64,000 nt of DNA from Calliopsis andreniformis. Taxonomy: Eukaryota; Arthropoda; Insecta; Hymenoptera; Andrenidae. The stretch lies in assembly GCF_051401765.1 (NCBI RefSeq), contig NC_135073.1, positions 8,618,001 through 8,682,000 on the forward strand. Direction: 5' to 3'. This document shows positions 51,201 to 60,692 of this stretch, in pieces (within the stretch, counting starts at the first letter, position 1; each line of letters begins with the position of its first letter). The notes under the pieces are model-generated. The model was not told the DNA's origin. It was given only the letters and a program-made list of their open reading frames with translations, and searched no databases. A program made the translations under genes and the position numbers.

Positions 51201-51700
51201 ATAGCTGTGTGCCTAAATTCTCACGACGCAAGCATACTTTGCAAAAATTTGTATATCTTATTTAACTTCTATCCATTTATAAATCGTATATTTACAATAA
51301 TCAATATGCTTTAATCTTCGTAACTTTCTCTCATATTACAAAGTTTCACTCTTGCTCACCCACCACTCGTGTACGTTAGTTTTCTTAAACCGTATATACA
51401 TACACCTTTTCTACATGCCAAAATATCAAAATCAAATTTTTTATAGTTTAATGCAGTTGCTTTTGTTCTGTTCAATCGTTTGTCGTTCCTGTATATTTCG
51501 TAGGCCGATATTTGGAACGTCGATCATTCACTGTTCGAAACACACGAAGGAACATTCCGCGCGGTCAAAAACTCTGAGAACTCATCATCAACAATATTTT
51601 ACTGTAACATTCTCACAAAACAAAGCTTAGATCTCACTGTCCATATAATTTGTGACTTGTATCAATGTCAGGTACAATGCCCGCATCAACCTGATCGCTC
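48201..51700. other. Intergenic region with GC island at 50.0-50.75 kb
   Basis: It lies between the TIAR 5' end and the DDHD gene 3' end. A GC-rich island at about 49980-50760 is open in frames on both strands (for example 129 codons on minus at 50037-50426), with random-looking products and no splice support. The rest is AT-rich. No RNA gene was recognised. Confidence 0.45.
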
Positions 51701-51732
51701 GAAATTAACTGCTCGTCACCTTCGATTCTAAC

Positions 51733-51738
51733 TTTATT
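51733..51738 (-). terminator. SEC23IP: Possible polyadenylation signal of the DDHD gene
   Basis: AATAAA on the minus strand, just downstream of the stop codon. A longer 3' UTR using another signal is equally possible. Confidence 0.3.
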
Positions 51739-51771
51739 AAACTTTGCAGGGTAGAAACAGTTCTTTCTTAA

Positions 51772-52024
51772 TCATGACTTTCTAACAAATCCACTTTTTG
51801 GCGGTGGAGCAACAGGTTTCTCCGATATTGGCGCAGTGGGATCCATTCCTATGAAAGGGGTGGACTTCACGTCAGTTGCGGTTGATGTGGATGGCGATGA
51901 AAGCGATGGCGAGGGAGGCGTTCGTTCTATCGACAACGTTTGTTGAGGAAGTTGAGCATCCGTATGGATACCCTCGGAACCATATATTTCTTTCAAGATC
52001 ATTAACATGGTATCCTCAGAATCC
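51772..52024 (-). CDS. SEC23IP: DDHD gene exon 9: end of DDHD and C-terminus
   Basis: It starts with the G that completes the Trp codon, then [18 protein letters not shown], the end of the DDHD domain with its last conserved Asp. A Ser/Thr/Pro-rich tail follows, and TGA ends the frame. A possible AATAAA (minus strand) lies 35 bp beyond the stop at 51733-51738. Confidence 0.9.
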
Positions 52025-55000
52025 CTGAACAGATACAAATGTTTATAATATTCTCTTTGGGTAGATATTTTAGGTCGCGGTTATAGAGGATGCGTTTTCT
52101 GACGAATATGTCCGAACTATTTATCGTACAAGCGAGACAAAACATACATTGACGTCAGAACATAACAAAGTGATCATTTCTTAGACTAACTGTTTCGCTT
52201 AAATCGAGAGCAAAATTTTAAGGATTTCGAAATCAGATTTCAAATATCTATAGTTTCCGAAGATAGGAAATATTCTGCACATAATTTTGTCATCGAATAG
52301 AATCTCTAATAAACTCCATCATATCACAGATCTTTATCTATATTGATTGTTTCTTCTCATAGTTTCGTTTATTTATTAAAGCTTAATGAATTTTACTTAC
52401 CAATAGCAAACATGACTTGTCAAAGCAAAAATATATTCGTTGATGTATTCGAATGGTGCTTCCTGAAGAACATAGTCTATTCTTCGACCACCATTCAACT
52501 TGCCTACTTTGAAGTCAGTACCACCATCGTCATTAGTTTGTTGTTCGCTGACACGGGGCGTTTGTTGCAATTGCTCTTCCACAACCTTGTCAATCTCACG
52601 CTCGAGCGCATTATTATCAGGCTTGTGAAACACTGTGAATTGATAGACAGAGTTCCACGTATTTCTCACAGAGTCCAGCAATTTCTGCTTCAGATCTGCA
52701 CCAACGCGCGCCATTGTTTCTTTCAATTCTGCAATGCGCACAAAAACATTGCAAAGTTAATTTAAAATACACGAAACTACTTGATCAAAAATGTTTCTAA
52801 GTTAAATGCTTTTTTACTTGACAGATATTTACCTAAATGCATTCTTTTGCGTCCTTTGTGGTGAGGAATCAACATTGGTCGATATTTGCAAGCATCCGGG
52901 TTAATGAGTGCTTCGACTCTGTAGGCCACAGGGTCAAACGGGTGAAATATATTGAAGAAAGCTGGACACGTTGGCAACACGAAGTCTTCCCCGAGCATAT
53001 CGATTCCTCGAACAGTCACAAACATACCAATCGGGCTACCGAGAGCGAAAAAGGCACGCGGATGAAAATTCAATTGCGGATAACGTATGTAAGGTTGGCC
53101 AGTTCCAGCAGCACCCATCACGTAACTAATTTTCTTACTAAGGCGTCGCTCTAGAGGTCGACTTGAGGGCGCTCGAGAAGGACCAGTGTCTTCATCTTTC
53201 TGTGAAACAAAAGTAAAGATAGAATTACGAAACGGCAAAACATTAGTCGTCAATTTTTCTCGGACAAAATAAATGAATACGGTTGCGTACTTGTTCTTCG
53301 TTACTTTCAGTATCATTTTCATTCGACTTGTCACTCGGTAGTGGTTTTTGATGACAAAGAAGGTCGAACAGAATTAAGCTACCCAACGAGTGACCGCCCA
53401 GATAAACTCCACCATCAAAATCTGGATTTCTTTCTTTGAAAAGGGCATACAGTTTATTAACTTCGCTCCCAACTGTTTGCATTATGGTTTGGCAATATAC
53501 CGGGCTGGTGTAGAAAAGTATGTCGAGCAACGTGTCGTTGGTAAAGTGTCGCAACTTTGGTATACTCTCCAATGTGATAGCTTGTAATTTCTTATCGATC
53601 CCAGTGTCTTCGGAATGGAGCGTTGTGTGCCAAGAGACTGGTAGAACTTCTACCCTGTTCACGATCCTTTGCTGGCTGGCAGTTCGATAATGTGACTGGA
53701 CCAATTGTAAGGATATACTTCGGAACTCGTCAACTGCAGTTACATATGATAAAGTTTATCATCGTGGGAAAATTTTAAATAATCTAGTTTGCTTAATTTT
53801 GTTCTCTTATAATTTACTACGTACCGACTTCTTCTACAGTTCGGAACTTCAAGTCACAAACGCTTCCTATACCGTGAACAACAAACAAAAGATGATCTAC
53901 TTTTTCGGGCTCGCCATCTTCAATGTGGAACTCGTCGTGGCCCCTTTTTATCACTCGTGGTCTACTACCAGCACCCTGTAAATATGTACTCTCCTCTGAG
54001 CCCTGTACAGATTACGATTGTACATTTCCAACAGAACCATGCGTGCAGTATTAATTTAAAAAAAAAGACATGTGTAAACACGTCCACCCAAAACCACCAA
54101 TACTTTAACAAGATATGTAAACTAGAAAATTATTTCATGAATTATCTGTCATAATAGATGCTATAGTTCTTAAAAAATATTTATAACATCAAGATTTCTA
54201 AAATTAACACACATTAATTAAAGCAGGTTTGCCTGAGCTAATCTACAGTATAACAGCTTTTTAATGTTTCTGTAAAAACGATTAACAATATAAGTACTTT
54301 TAATATGAAGTGGGGCATTGCAACTTAGCACTTAAAAAGCTTCTTTTCTCTTCGTTTTACAAATACATATCTTAAATGTAATATTTTCTATTCATAAACA
54401 TATATTGAAACACAGAATCCTTGCTGTTTCAAAAATCAGAAAATGTTATACACATGATAAATTACAAACAATTTGGGGACACACATTCGACACTGAATTG
54501 TCTCGTGTAACTTACAAATATAACAGTAAAAGGGGAAATTTACCGCAGTGTTACCCCATGACGCCGCCAATTCTGGAGAAGTGGGTGTCGAGTAATGAAC
54601 CTGAACCGTGGCACTGTGGAAGATGACGTACTCTCCATTGTTAAAGTCGATCCTTCGATTCCAATTGTTGGACAGCCACGCTTGCTTGTACTCTTCCTCG
54701 AGCCTCGCGGCAGTGCTTTCGTCATAAGGAACATATCTGGACTCAGTGGGTCCTTTGTAGAACCACGAGCACCGTCTCACTTCCGTCGATGGTCCACTCC
54801 AATAAACAGGAGATCTCTGGCGTCGTAAAATGTCGACGTCGTAACGACCGCCATCGGTGGCAACTCTTGTTTCAGGAGTGATTTCCGTGGAGTTATGAAC
54901 CTCCTCCAGTTTCAGACTATCTAGCATGGAGAATGGAAGCCATAGTACTTTATGCTCCACCTCTTTGCGATAAAACCAATGGTAGTACACAGCTCTGTAG

Positions 55001-58000
55001 TACATGCGTGGGTCTGAGGGGCCGAGGGCCTGAAATTCATTACAATGTAATGGAATAAGTTGATTTTTTTATATCAACAACTTATTTTAATTAAGAAAAC
55101 ATTCGCAGAATAAAGATAGGAATAACAGTGACAAGTTCAACATTTGTGAGAGGATGACATTCAAGACATCAAGCAGAAAGTAACTTTTTAAAGTTTTGAC
55201 TCTGAGGCAACTAAAAGAAGTTTGCTACAATAATCACAAAGCTGACACAAAATTGAACTGACATACGTATACTACTGGTCAAAAGTTTGTAATCACTTAC
55301 TAATACTCTTCTGATACTTAATTCTATTTTTTGTCTATAAACTAGTATTAAATCATAGCCCAAACCTCAATCAATGTTTTATCAAATAAGAACTGCGAAT
55401 AACAGAAAAAACGTAATCAGAAATTGAACAATGGATAATGTATACTACTCTATAAGACCAAGCTCTTGATATAAAAAAATTTTACAGTACTCTTACTATC
55501 ATGATAGCCACTAATAATAACTTTGCGTGAAAGAATGTCTGAATAACAGACGCCATTAATCAAGGTGCTAATGTACTTAAAATACATGTTTACCAAGATA
55601 ATTCCATGCCAAACTTTTAGCTGATAGTATACGTATCATCAAGTCAAGTATTTCAACACCTTACCAAGTTCTGTAGACTAGGTGGCACAGTCTCTGTGGT
55701 ATGGCGTCCAGCCAAAGGATTCATTGACATCTGCACAGGACTCAAAGTAGCCGAACCTGTTGGTTCAGGTACCGTTGTCAGCACAGGTGCCACGGGAGCA
55801 AATATGTTACTGCTACCGTCTGTAATATGCGTCTGCCCTGGTTCAGTGAAGTAATGTTGAGTCTGATTCACTGCTGGTTCCACGACTGACGAGACGTGTG
55901 GATACCTAGTAGACGGAGGTTTATGCAACTCGGTCTGGAACTGTGCAGGATTATAAAACAAAGGTGGCGACGCTGAATGGACCGACGCGCTACATGTTGC
56001 ATTTACACTTCCGGCGTGAGCAGATGTATTAGTATCCCACGCTGATGGACTCACAGACGCTACGGGACTGGTAAAATTAGAACCGAACAAAGCGCTCGAT
56101 AATGGATGCGAATCACTCTTCCAAGAAGGTATCGCTAAATCGACGTCTGCATTTGCGCGGTTCTCTTGATACTGAGGCAGGAAAGGAGCATTCTCCGTGG
56201 AACTGAAAAACGAGCTCGCAGGTTGTGCAAACGCCTTCGATGGATCAGAAAAAGTAGTCGGAACAGAGACTTCAACTGGCGTGTAATTCAAACTCGGCTT
56301 TTGCTCTGCAGGCTTCTCGAAGAAACTGGAGCTCGATCCAATAGACTGTGCTTGAAAATATTGCTGAAAGGATGGCACGTTCGACGAAACACCATGACTT
56401 TGCGATGCATCGGTGTTCTCCTTCGTTGTGTGCAGCTCTTGCGAAGTTGCCGGATGCGTTACTTCAGAAACTTGTTCTTTAAGAAGCACGTTAGCCAAAG
56501 AGTCAGTTTTCAAAGCATCACTTTTCTCTCCGCTGTCCTTTAACTTTAAGGGCTCAGGTGCTTCAGCAGTCTTAGTTTCGATCGCATTATCGTCAACCTT
56601 CTCCAATGAGTCCTCTTTTTGTTCAGCGAGCAAGTGCTCCAATTTCTCCGTGACTTGAACCGCAGAGATTGGACCAAATGTCACGGTAGGTTGGACTTCG
56701 GCAGTAGATGTAGCTGTACTGTCTCTAGAGAACTGCGGATCCACTTGACCGAAAGCTTTTATCGTCGACTGTTCTTTTCCCGCATTGAACGTGGTTAGAT
56801 AGTCCCTCTGGCTCGCGTAAAGATCAAAGCCAGAGAAAGCGACGTTGGCTGGAGTGTTCTGCGGAGTGGCAGGTTCTGGCACTTGGAAGGGTATCGGTCG
56901 GGACAACGAAGGGACTCCTCCTGGCTTTCCAGAAAGAGGGACACTCTCGTAGCCCGAGTTCTGGCTCTGAGGCGTCACGCTTCGCGGAGTGCCAGTAGAA
57001 CTATAAGGGTTTCCTGTCGCTACTGGACTAGATCTGAACGACTCTTGCAGAGAATTAGCCTGGGACAATTGTTCCGGCGTTGAGAATTGTATCGGCGGCG
57101 AGTTCGTGGAAACGAATGTCTCGATGGGTTGGTAACTTGGAGCCTGAGGGACAGAGTCGTTTGGATTGAAGATAGTTGGAGGTGCTACGCTCTGCGGTGT
57201 GAACAGAGGCTGAACCGCTGGAGCTGAATATTGTTTGGGGGTGTTTGATGTCAGATTAGGTAGTGGCGCATATTTGAGACGTCTTTGATTGCCAAGACGG
57301 TACGATGTAGGTACTGAAAAGAAAGAAAGTGTATATATGTATAATATACTTCTTGTAACTGATGCATCAATAGGTTCTTTATTGAAGAATGAAATATCTA
57401 TATAAGTATTTTTCTCTACCATCCTCTGGGGTCTCAGATTAAATTCTTCTATTTTTATCAAATTTAACAGTGAAATCATTTTTCTAATTTTATCTTCAGT
57501 GCCCTTCGGAGGCACATGATTAACAGTTGGAACGTCTTTAATTATTAATCGTATATAATTTACGTAAGAAACAGAACTCTATGCTCATTCTGAAGCACTA
57601 TGTTTAACACATTATGACATAATCAATGTTTAAAGTGTTTCTATCTTTTAAACACTTTGCAAATGATGCAAAACAAAATTTACCATCAGTTGAGGACGGA
57701 GCTGTGGGTGGTAAAGTTGGCTGTGGTGGACCTGGCAAATTCGAAACACTTCCCGAGTGAACCTCACCGGATCCCACGAGACTGGAGCGTCGAGGATCAT
57801 GAAAATTGGGTACTATGGGCGACGGTGTGTCATTCAGAGAACTATGGTGGTCATGAAAAGGCACGTATGGATTCGTGTTTTGAATATTTCCTGCGTCTTC
57901 AACTCCTTGGTTCGCTTGAGACGAATCGCCCGTAATTGACGATAAAGACAGGTTTGGTAGAGAGGACAGAATAGAGGAGAGGTAGCCTTGCTTCGCTGGC

Positions 58001-58139
58001 TGACTTGCTGGACTGTTCGTCTCCTCAGAATCCAAAGGTATAGGTGTGAATTCGGAATCCGTGTCGGTCGGATTCGTCTGCGAAGTGGAATTGTGCGAAT
58101 TGGCTGGGTCCTGTCCTACGAAGTTGTCCAGTTCAGCAT
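51772..58139 (-). CDS. SEC23IP: SEC23IP/DDHD-type phosphatidic-acid-preferring phospholipase A1
   Basis: Eight exons (58139-57684, 57313-55665, 55029-54544, 53975-53825, 53733-53291, 53199-52833, 52728-52401, 52024-51772) join in perfect phase to about 1377 codons. The first codon is split with an upstream start exon. Domains in order: about 700 residues rich in Ser/Pro/Gln, the place where SEC23IP binds Sec23; a WWE-like block with [10 protein letters not shown] and [11 protein letters not shown]; the lipase core with FVVHGIGS and the nucleophile motif GGHSLGS; and a C-terminal DDHD domain with [20 protein letters not shown] and SHVCYWDSED. Family members hydrolyse phosphatidic acid and related lipids at ER exit sites/Golgi. 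The N-terminal extension favours SEC23IP over DDHD1/DDHD2. No SAM domain is visible between lipase and DDHD. Confidence 0.9.
52401..52728 (-). CDS. SEC23IP: DDHD gene exon 8: DDHD core
   Basis: 328 nt between acceptor CATTGCAG and donor GTAAGT. It encodes the coiled [17 protein letters not shown] helix, [19 protein letters not shown] and [10 protein letters not shown]. The last Trp codon is completed by the next exon. Confidence 0.9.
52833..53199 (-). CDS. SEC23IP: DDHD gene exon 7: linker and first part of DDHD domain
   Basis: 367 nt, phase 0 in and phase 1 out (donor GTAAAT). A short charged linker ([13 protein letters not shown]) leads straight into [16 protein letters not shown] and [15 protein letters not shown] of the DDHD domain. 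There is no room for the roughly 65-residue SAM domain found here in vertebrate SEC23IP and DDHD2. Confidence 0.9.
53291..53733 (-). CDS. SEC23IP: DDHD gene exon 6: catalytic GHSLG nucleophile elbow
   Basis: 443 nt from acceptor CTGCAG. It includes PVSWHTTLH, the segment [11 protein letters not shown], and [19 protein letters not shown]. The Ser in GHSLG is the predicted catalytic nucleophile. The exon ends in an acidic Ser/Asn/Glu linker before GTACGC. Confidence 0.92.
53825..53975 (-). CDS. SEC23IP: DDHD gene exon 5: start of lipase fold
   Basis: 151 nt from acceptor TTTACAG, ending in phase 1 before GTACGT. It encodes [11 protein letters not shown], the first strand and oxyanion-hole region of the alpha/beta hydrolase fold. 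Confidence 0.9.
54544..55029 (-). CDS. SEC23IP: DDHD gene exon 4: WWE-like domain
   Basis: 162 codons in phase 0/0. It contains [47 protein letters not shown] and [16 protein letters not shown]. These are the signature N-terminal block of the DDHD phospholipases: a Trp-rich WWE-type fold thought to contact partner proteins or lipids. Confidence 0.9.
55260..55490. mobile_element. Possible Tc1/mariner-like fragment in DDHD intron
   Basis: It contains TACTGGTCAAAAGTTTG, which resembles the tip of Tc1-like terminal repeats, followed by AT-rich sequence ending with ATGTATACTAC and a run of A. No matching opposite end and no transposase frame were found, so at most it is a truncated copy. Confidence 0.35.
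55665..57313 (-). CDS. SEC23IP: DDHD gene exon 3: long Pro/Ser/Gln-rich region
   Basis: 1649 nt between acceptor CTTTTCAG and donor GTAAGG, about 550 codons with no recognisable fold. It opens [20 protein letters not shown], a basic/aromatic motif, then continues as disordered PQ/SQ/SP-rich sequence with several SSSFF and FFSSTE motifs. In SEC23IP this part contacts COPII Sec23. The aromatic-in-disorder motifs here are plausible contacts. Confidence 0.85.
57684..58139 (-). CDS. SEC23IP: DDHD gene exon 2: acidic Ser/Thr/Pro-rich N-terminus
   Basis: It starts after acceptor TTGTTTTCAG in phase 1 and ends GATG before GTAAAT, also phase 1. It encodes [17 protein letters not shown] and a low-complexity Ser/Pro/Asn-rich stretch. 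The upstream TTG in the intron is in frame but is part of the acceptor tract, so it is not the start. Confidence 0.85.
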
Positions 58140-58149
58140 CTGAAAACAA

Positions 58150-59983
58150 TGAAAAATTTCGTTCAAAAACGTTGGTACGACATTTTATAACAGGATGATC
58201 CTAAAGCTAATATATGTAGAGTGATATTTTGCGACATGAATATTTCAGTATGTTCGTGTTCACTTTATTTCTGCCTGTCGAACAGGAAATTATGTACCTA
58301 TTAAAGGTGCTCATAAATATTCAATTATTTCAAAGTTAAACACATATATGAGTCCAAATTTTTTTATTACTTATTTAATTAGTTATACAGGGTATTTCAT
58401 AACATGTGGGAAATTGATTGTATGCTTAAAAACAGTGAAAAAAGAATCATGTGAATACATATCCTGTCTGTCTTCGTTTATGAGATATAGTGAATCATAT
58501 AGTAATCATGTTATTAAATTAATTGCGATATTATTCATGCGTGACACTAACTACGAAAGTAACTTTATTGCATACACGTACGTATTACTTGTGCTATTCT
58601 TCTGTAGCTCCTAACGTGAATCTCATACAATGATTACGTGTAATACTCATTTGTGTGAGTGTTTTGTGCCTGAAGTAAAATATACATAAATGCAGAACTG
58701 CAAAATGAAGTTCACTTATCAAAGACAAACTAATATCATAAAAATCCTAGCAGAAACAATATATTACACAATGTGCTAAATATGTGAAAACCTTTATTCC
58801 AGAGTTAATATTTTGCAAACTATTTTTCAAAAACACAGATTCCTTAATGTTTGCTTATGTGTTTTATTCCATTCACGAGACCATCACTATGTATCATTTT
58901 TATTTCATATGTAGTTAACTTTATGTATTTTAAAACGATCTTTCATTTTACTTTTTATCTACGTAGCTGAAATTAACATTCCTTTGCTTCATAAATCATT
59001 CTGTGGAACGGCTTTCATCTACATATCAATGACAGTTAAGAAATACATTATCAAATTATGGAGATGAAGCTTTTGCATTTGGCTACTAAAAATTATTATA
59101 TAAAGAACTAGTTGTCTGAGTCATCTTGTGATTCATCTCAGCTCTCACAGAGAACGATCTCAGAACTCTTTACAGTTGCTTACATCTTCAAAGCAAGACG
59201 AATTTATTTAGCAAACTGAAAATTTATTTATTAAATAATGGTGTCAAATTTCGCGAGTCTCTTGTCTAATTTTTAAACTGGAATATGTTTTAAGTGGAAA
59301 TTCATCATTGTCTACCTTCTTTTAGATTCACCCTAATTTTTGCAATAAAAACCAAATATGTAATAAATAAATAATGTTGTTGGTGTTTAAAACTGTACGT
59401 AAGTGACGTTTCTAAATAGGTAACTATTTTCTACTCTACATAATATCTGTCTCCCACAAATGCATATAATTACACTATTACGCCGATTGCAATACTTATT
59501 TGTTACAAGCTTACGATTGAGTGTAAAGAGCCATAGAAAATGTTTTACCCAAATTAATTTATATTCCATCTATTCGTTCCTGTTTCTCAATGTAAAAAAT
59601 TATTTATATATAAACATTTTTTATATAAACATTTTTTTTCGGAAGCTATTATGCATAGCTTTTTCAAAGTTCACCTATTTATTTGCATAGATTTGAGAAA
59701 ATCAACCAAATTTTTCGAATTCGAACTATTCATCAACAACAAAATTAAATAATATTTAACAAAATAATGGAAAAAGAAGCAAAAGAAAAAGAATCTCTGG
59801 CAGACCTAATTTCTACCATCAGATTGCTCCGAAATGCAATTCAAGAATATTCACATCAAATTTGACTATAACTATGATTCTGACTGCAAAGAAGAATTAG
59901 AAAATTGTAAAAACAAGAAGACAATTCAATAAATAAAGGAAATGGCGACGAATTTACAACAGAGAAATACGGAAATTACTCAC
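58150..59983. other. Probable first intron of the DDHD gene
   Basis: AT-rich with no long frame. A dispersed-repeat fragment (TACAGGGTATTTCATAACATG) starts at about 58386. Candidate ATG-to-donor first exons were examined on the minus strand. Only one short candidate, at 59984-60005, fits in phase. Confidence 0.45.
59767..59960 (+). other. Short Lys/Glu-rich decayed frame
   Basis: An ATG at 59767 opens about 32 codons (MEKEAKEKESLADLIST and on), then TGA. A one-base shift continues as YNYDSDCKEELENCKNKK. The Glu/Lys-rich pattern across a frameshift could be a decayed coding fragment, or AT-rich chance. No family was recognised. Confidence 0.2.
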
Positions 59984-60005
59984 AATAATTAAAGAACCCC
60001 ATCAT
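59984..60005 (-). CDS. SEC23IP: Candidate first coding exon of the DDHD gene
   Basis: 22 nt reading MMGFFNY plus one base, followed by a strong donor GTGAGTAA. The phase-1 end is what exon 2 needs. The ATG context is GTCGCAATGATGG. It was chosen on phase, donor strength and position next to a CpG-rich promoter-like region. Such a short exon could arise by chance. Confidence 0.35.
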
Positions 60006-60447
60006 TGCGACGCACTAATCACGGGACGTCTAGTACACAAAAATCCCAAGACTAGATCATTCACAAACAGTCAATATTGAACAGGATACAATGAACGTAA
60101 GGCCCGATGACGAAGATAATGCCCAGGAAAAGATACGACGTATCTCTTCTTACTCGATGAACCGTACAGGCATCCTGTCGGACCTCGGATTACCCATTTC
60201 TATACGCGATCACATCCTGTACACGTATGCACATCAAACACCTGCGATTGTGCAACGGGCCGCGTTTACGCCTAGATTTACTTTGCCCGCTCCGTTATCA
60301 TCCGCGTAACAACAGACACCTTACCCTTTTGTCAACGAATACGCCCGGAACGTTATAAGTGACCGGGCGATTTTTGCTGCCAGTCCTCCGTCAGATTCTG
60401 TCAAGAACACGAAGACGCGAGTGTGCCTTCGATGCTCGCGATCAGTG
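60006..60447. promoter_or_regulatory. Probable bidirectional promoter
   Basis: A CpG-rich stretch between the candidate DDHD start exon (minus) and the signal-peptide start at 60448 (plus). If both starts are right, the ATGs are only 443 bp apart. A 72-codon plus frame at 60091-60306 ends in the middle of it. It could be an upstream ORF in the leader but has no recognisable product. Confidence 0.4.
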
Positions 60448-60692
60448 ATGTGGTATCTAGTGTGTGTCACTTGCGCGACGATCGCCGCCGCCGTGAACCC
60501 TGTCGTGCTCGAGGGGAGTTTCAGAGAGGATCGAGAACCTTTGGGGCGAAATGTGCAGACGGTGGACGAGATAGGAACGAGTGTCGAGTTTCAACAGGGA
60601 TCACCCTTCTGGGTGAATGGTAGATTTCTTGGAGAGTCGAAGGAGGCGACCACTGAAGGGGCTGTGCTGTTCTCTGCGGACGAGTGTTCTAG
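60448..60692 (+). CDS. Exon 1: signal peptide and N-terminal region
   Basis: ATG at 60448 was chosen over the in-frame upstream GTG because it begins a clean hydrophobic leader. It continues NPVVLEGSFREDREPLGRN and VEFQQGSPFWVNGRFLG, and ends AG before GTGAGGGG. The phase-2 end is completed by the G opening exon 2. Confidence 0.75.

Noticed and set aside
52343..52765. 140-codon plus-strand frame
   Set aside because: It is antisense to DDHD exon 8, whose minus-strand frame has clear domain matches.
56166..57083. Several plus-strand frames
   Set aside because: They are shadows of the long DDHD exon 3 on the minus strand.
58139..58149. Alternative TTG start for DDHD exon 2
   Set aside because: The TTG is part of the pyrimidine tract and acceptor TTGTTTTCAG. 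A nuclear gene would need an upstream ATG exon.
60091..60309. 72-codon plus-strand frame upstream of the secreted protein
   Set aside because: No recognisable product. It lies in the presumed shared promoter/leader, so at most it is an upstream ORF.
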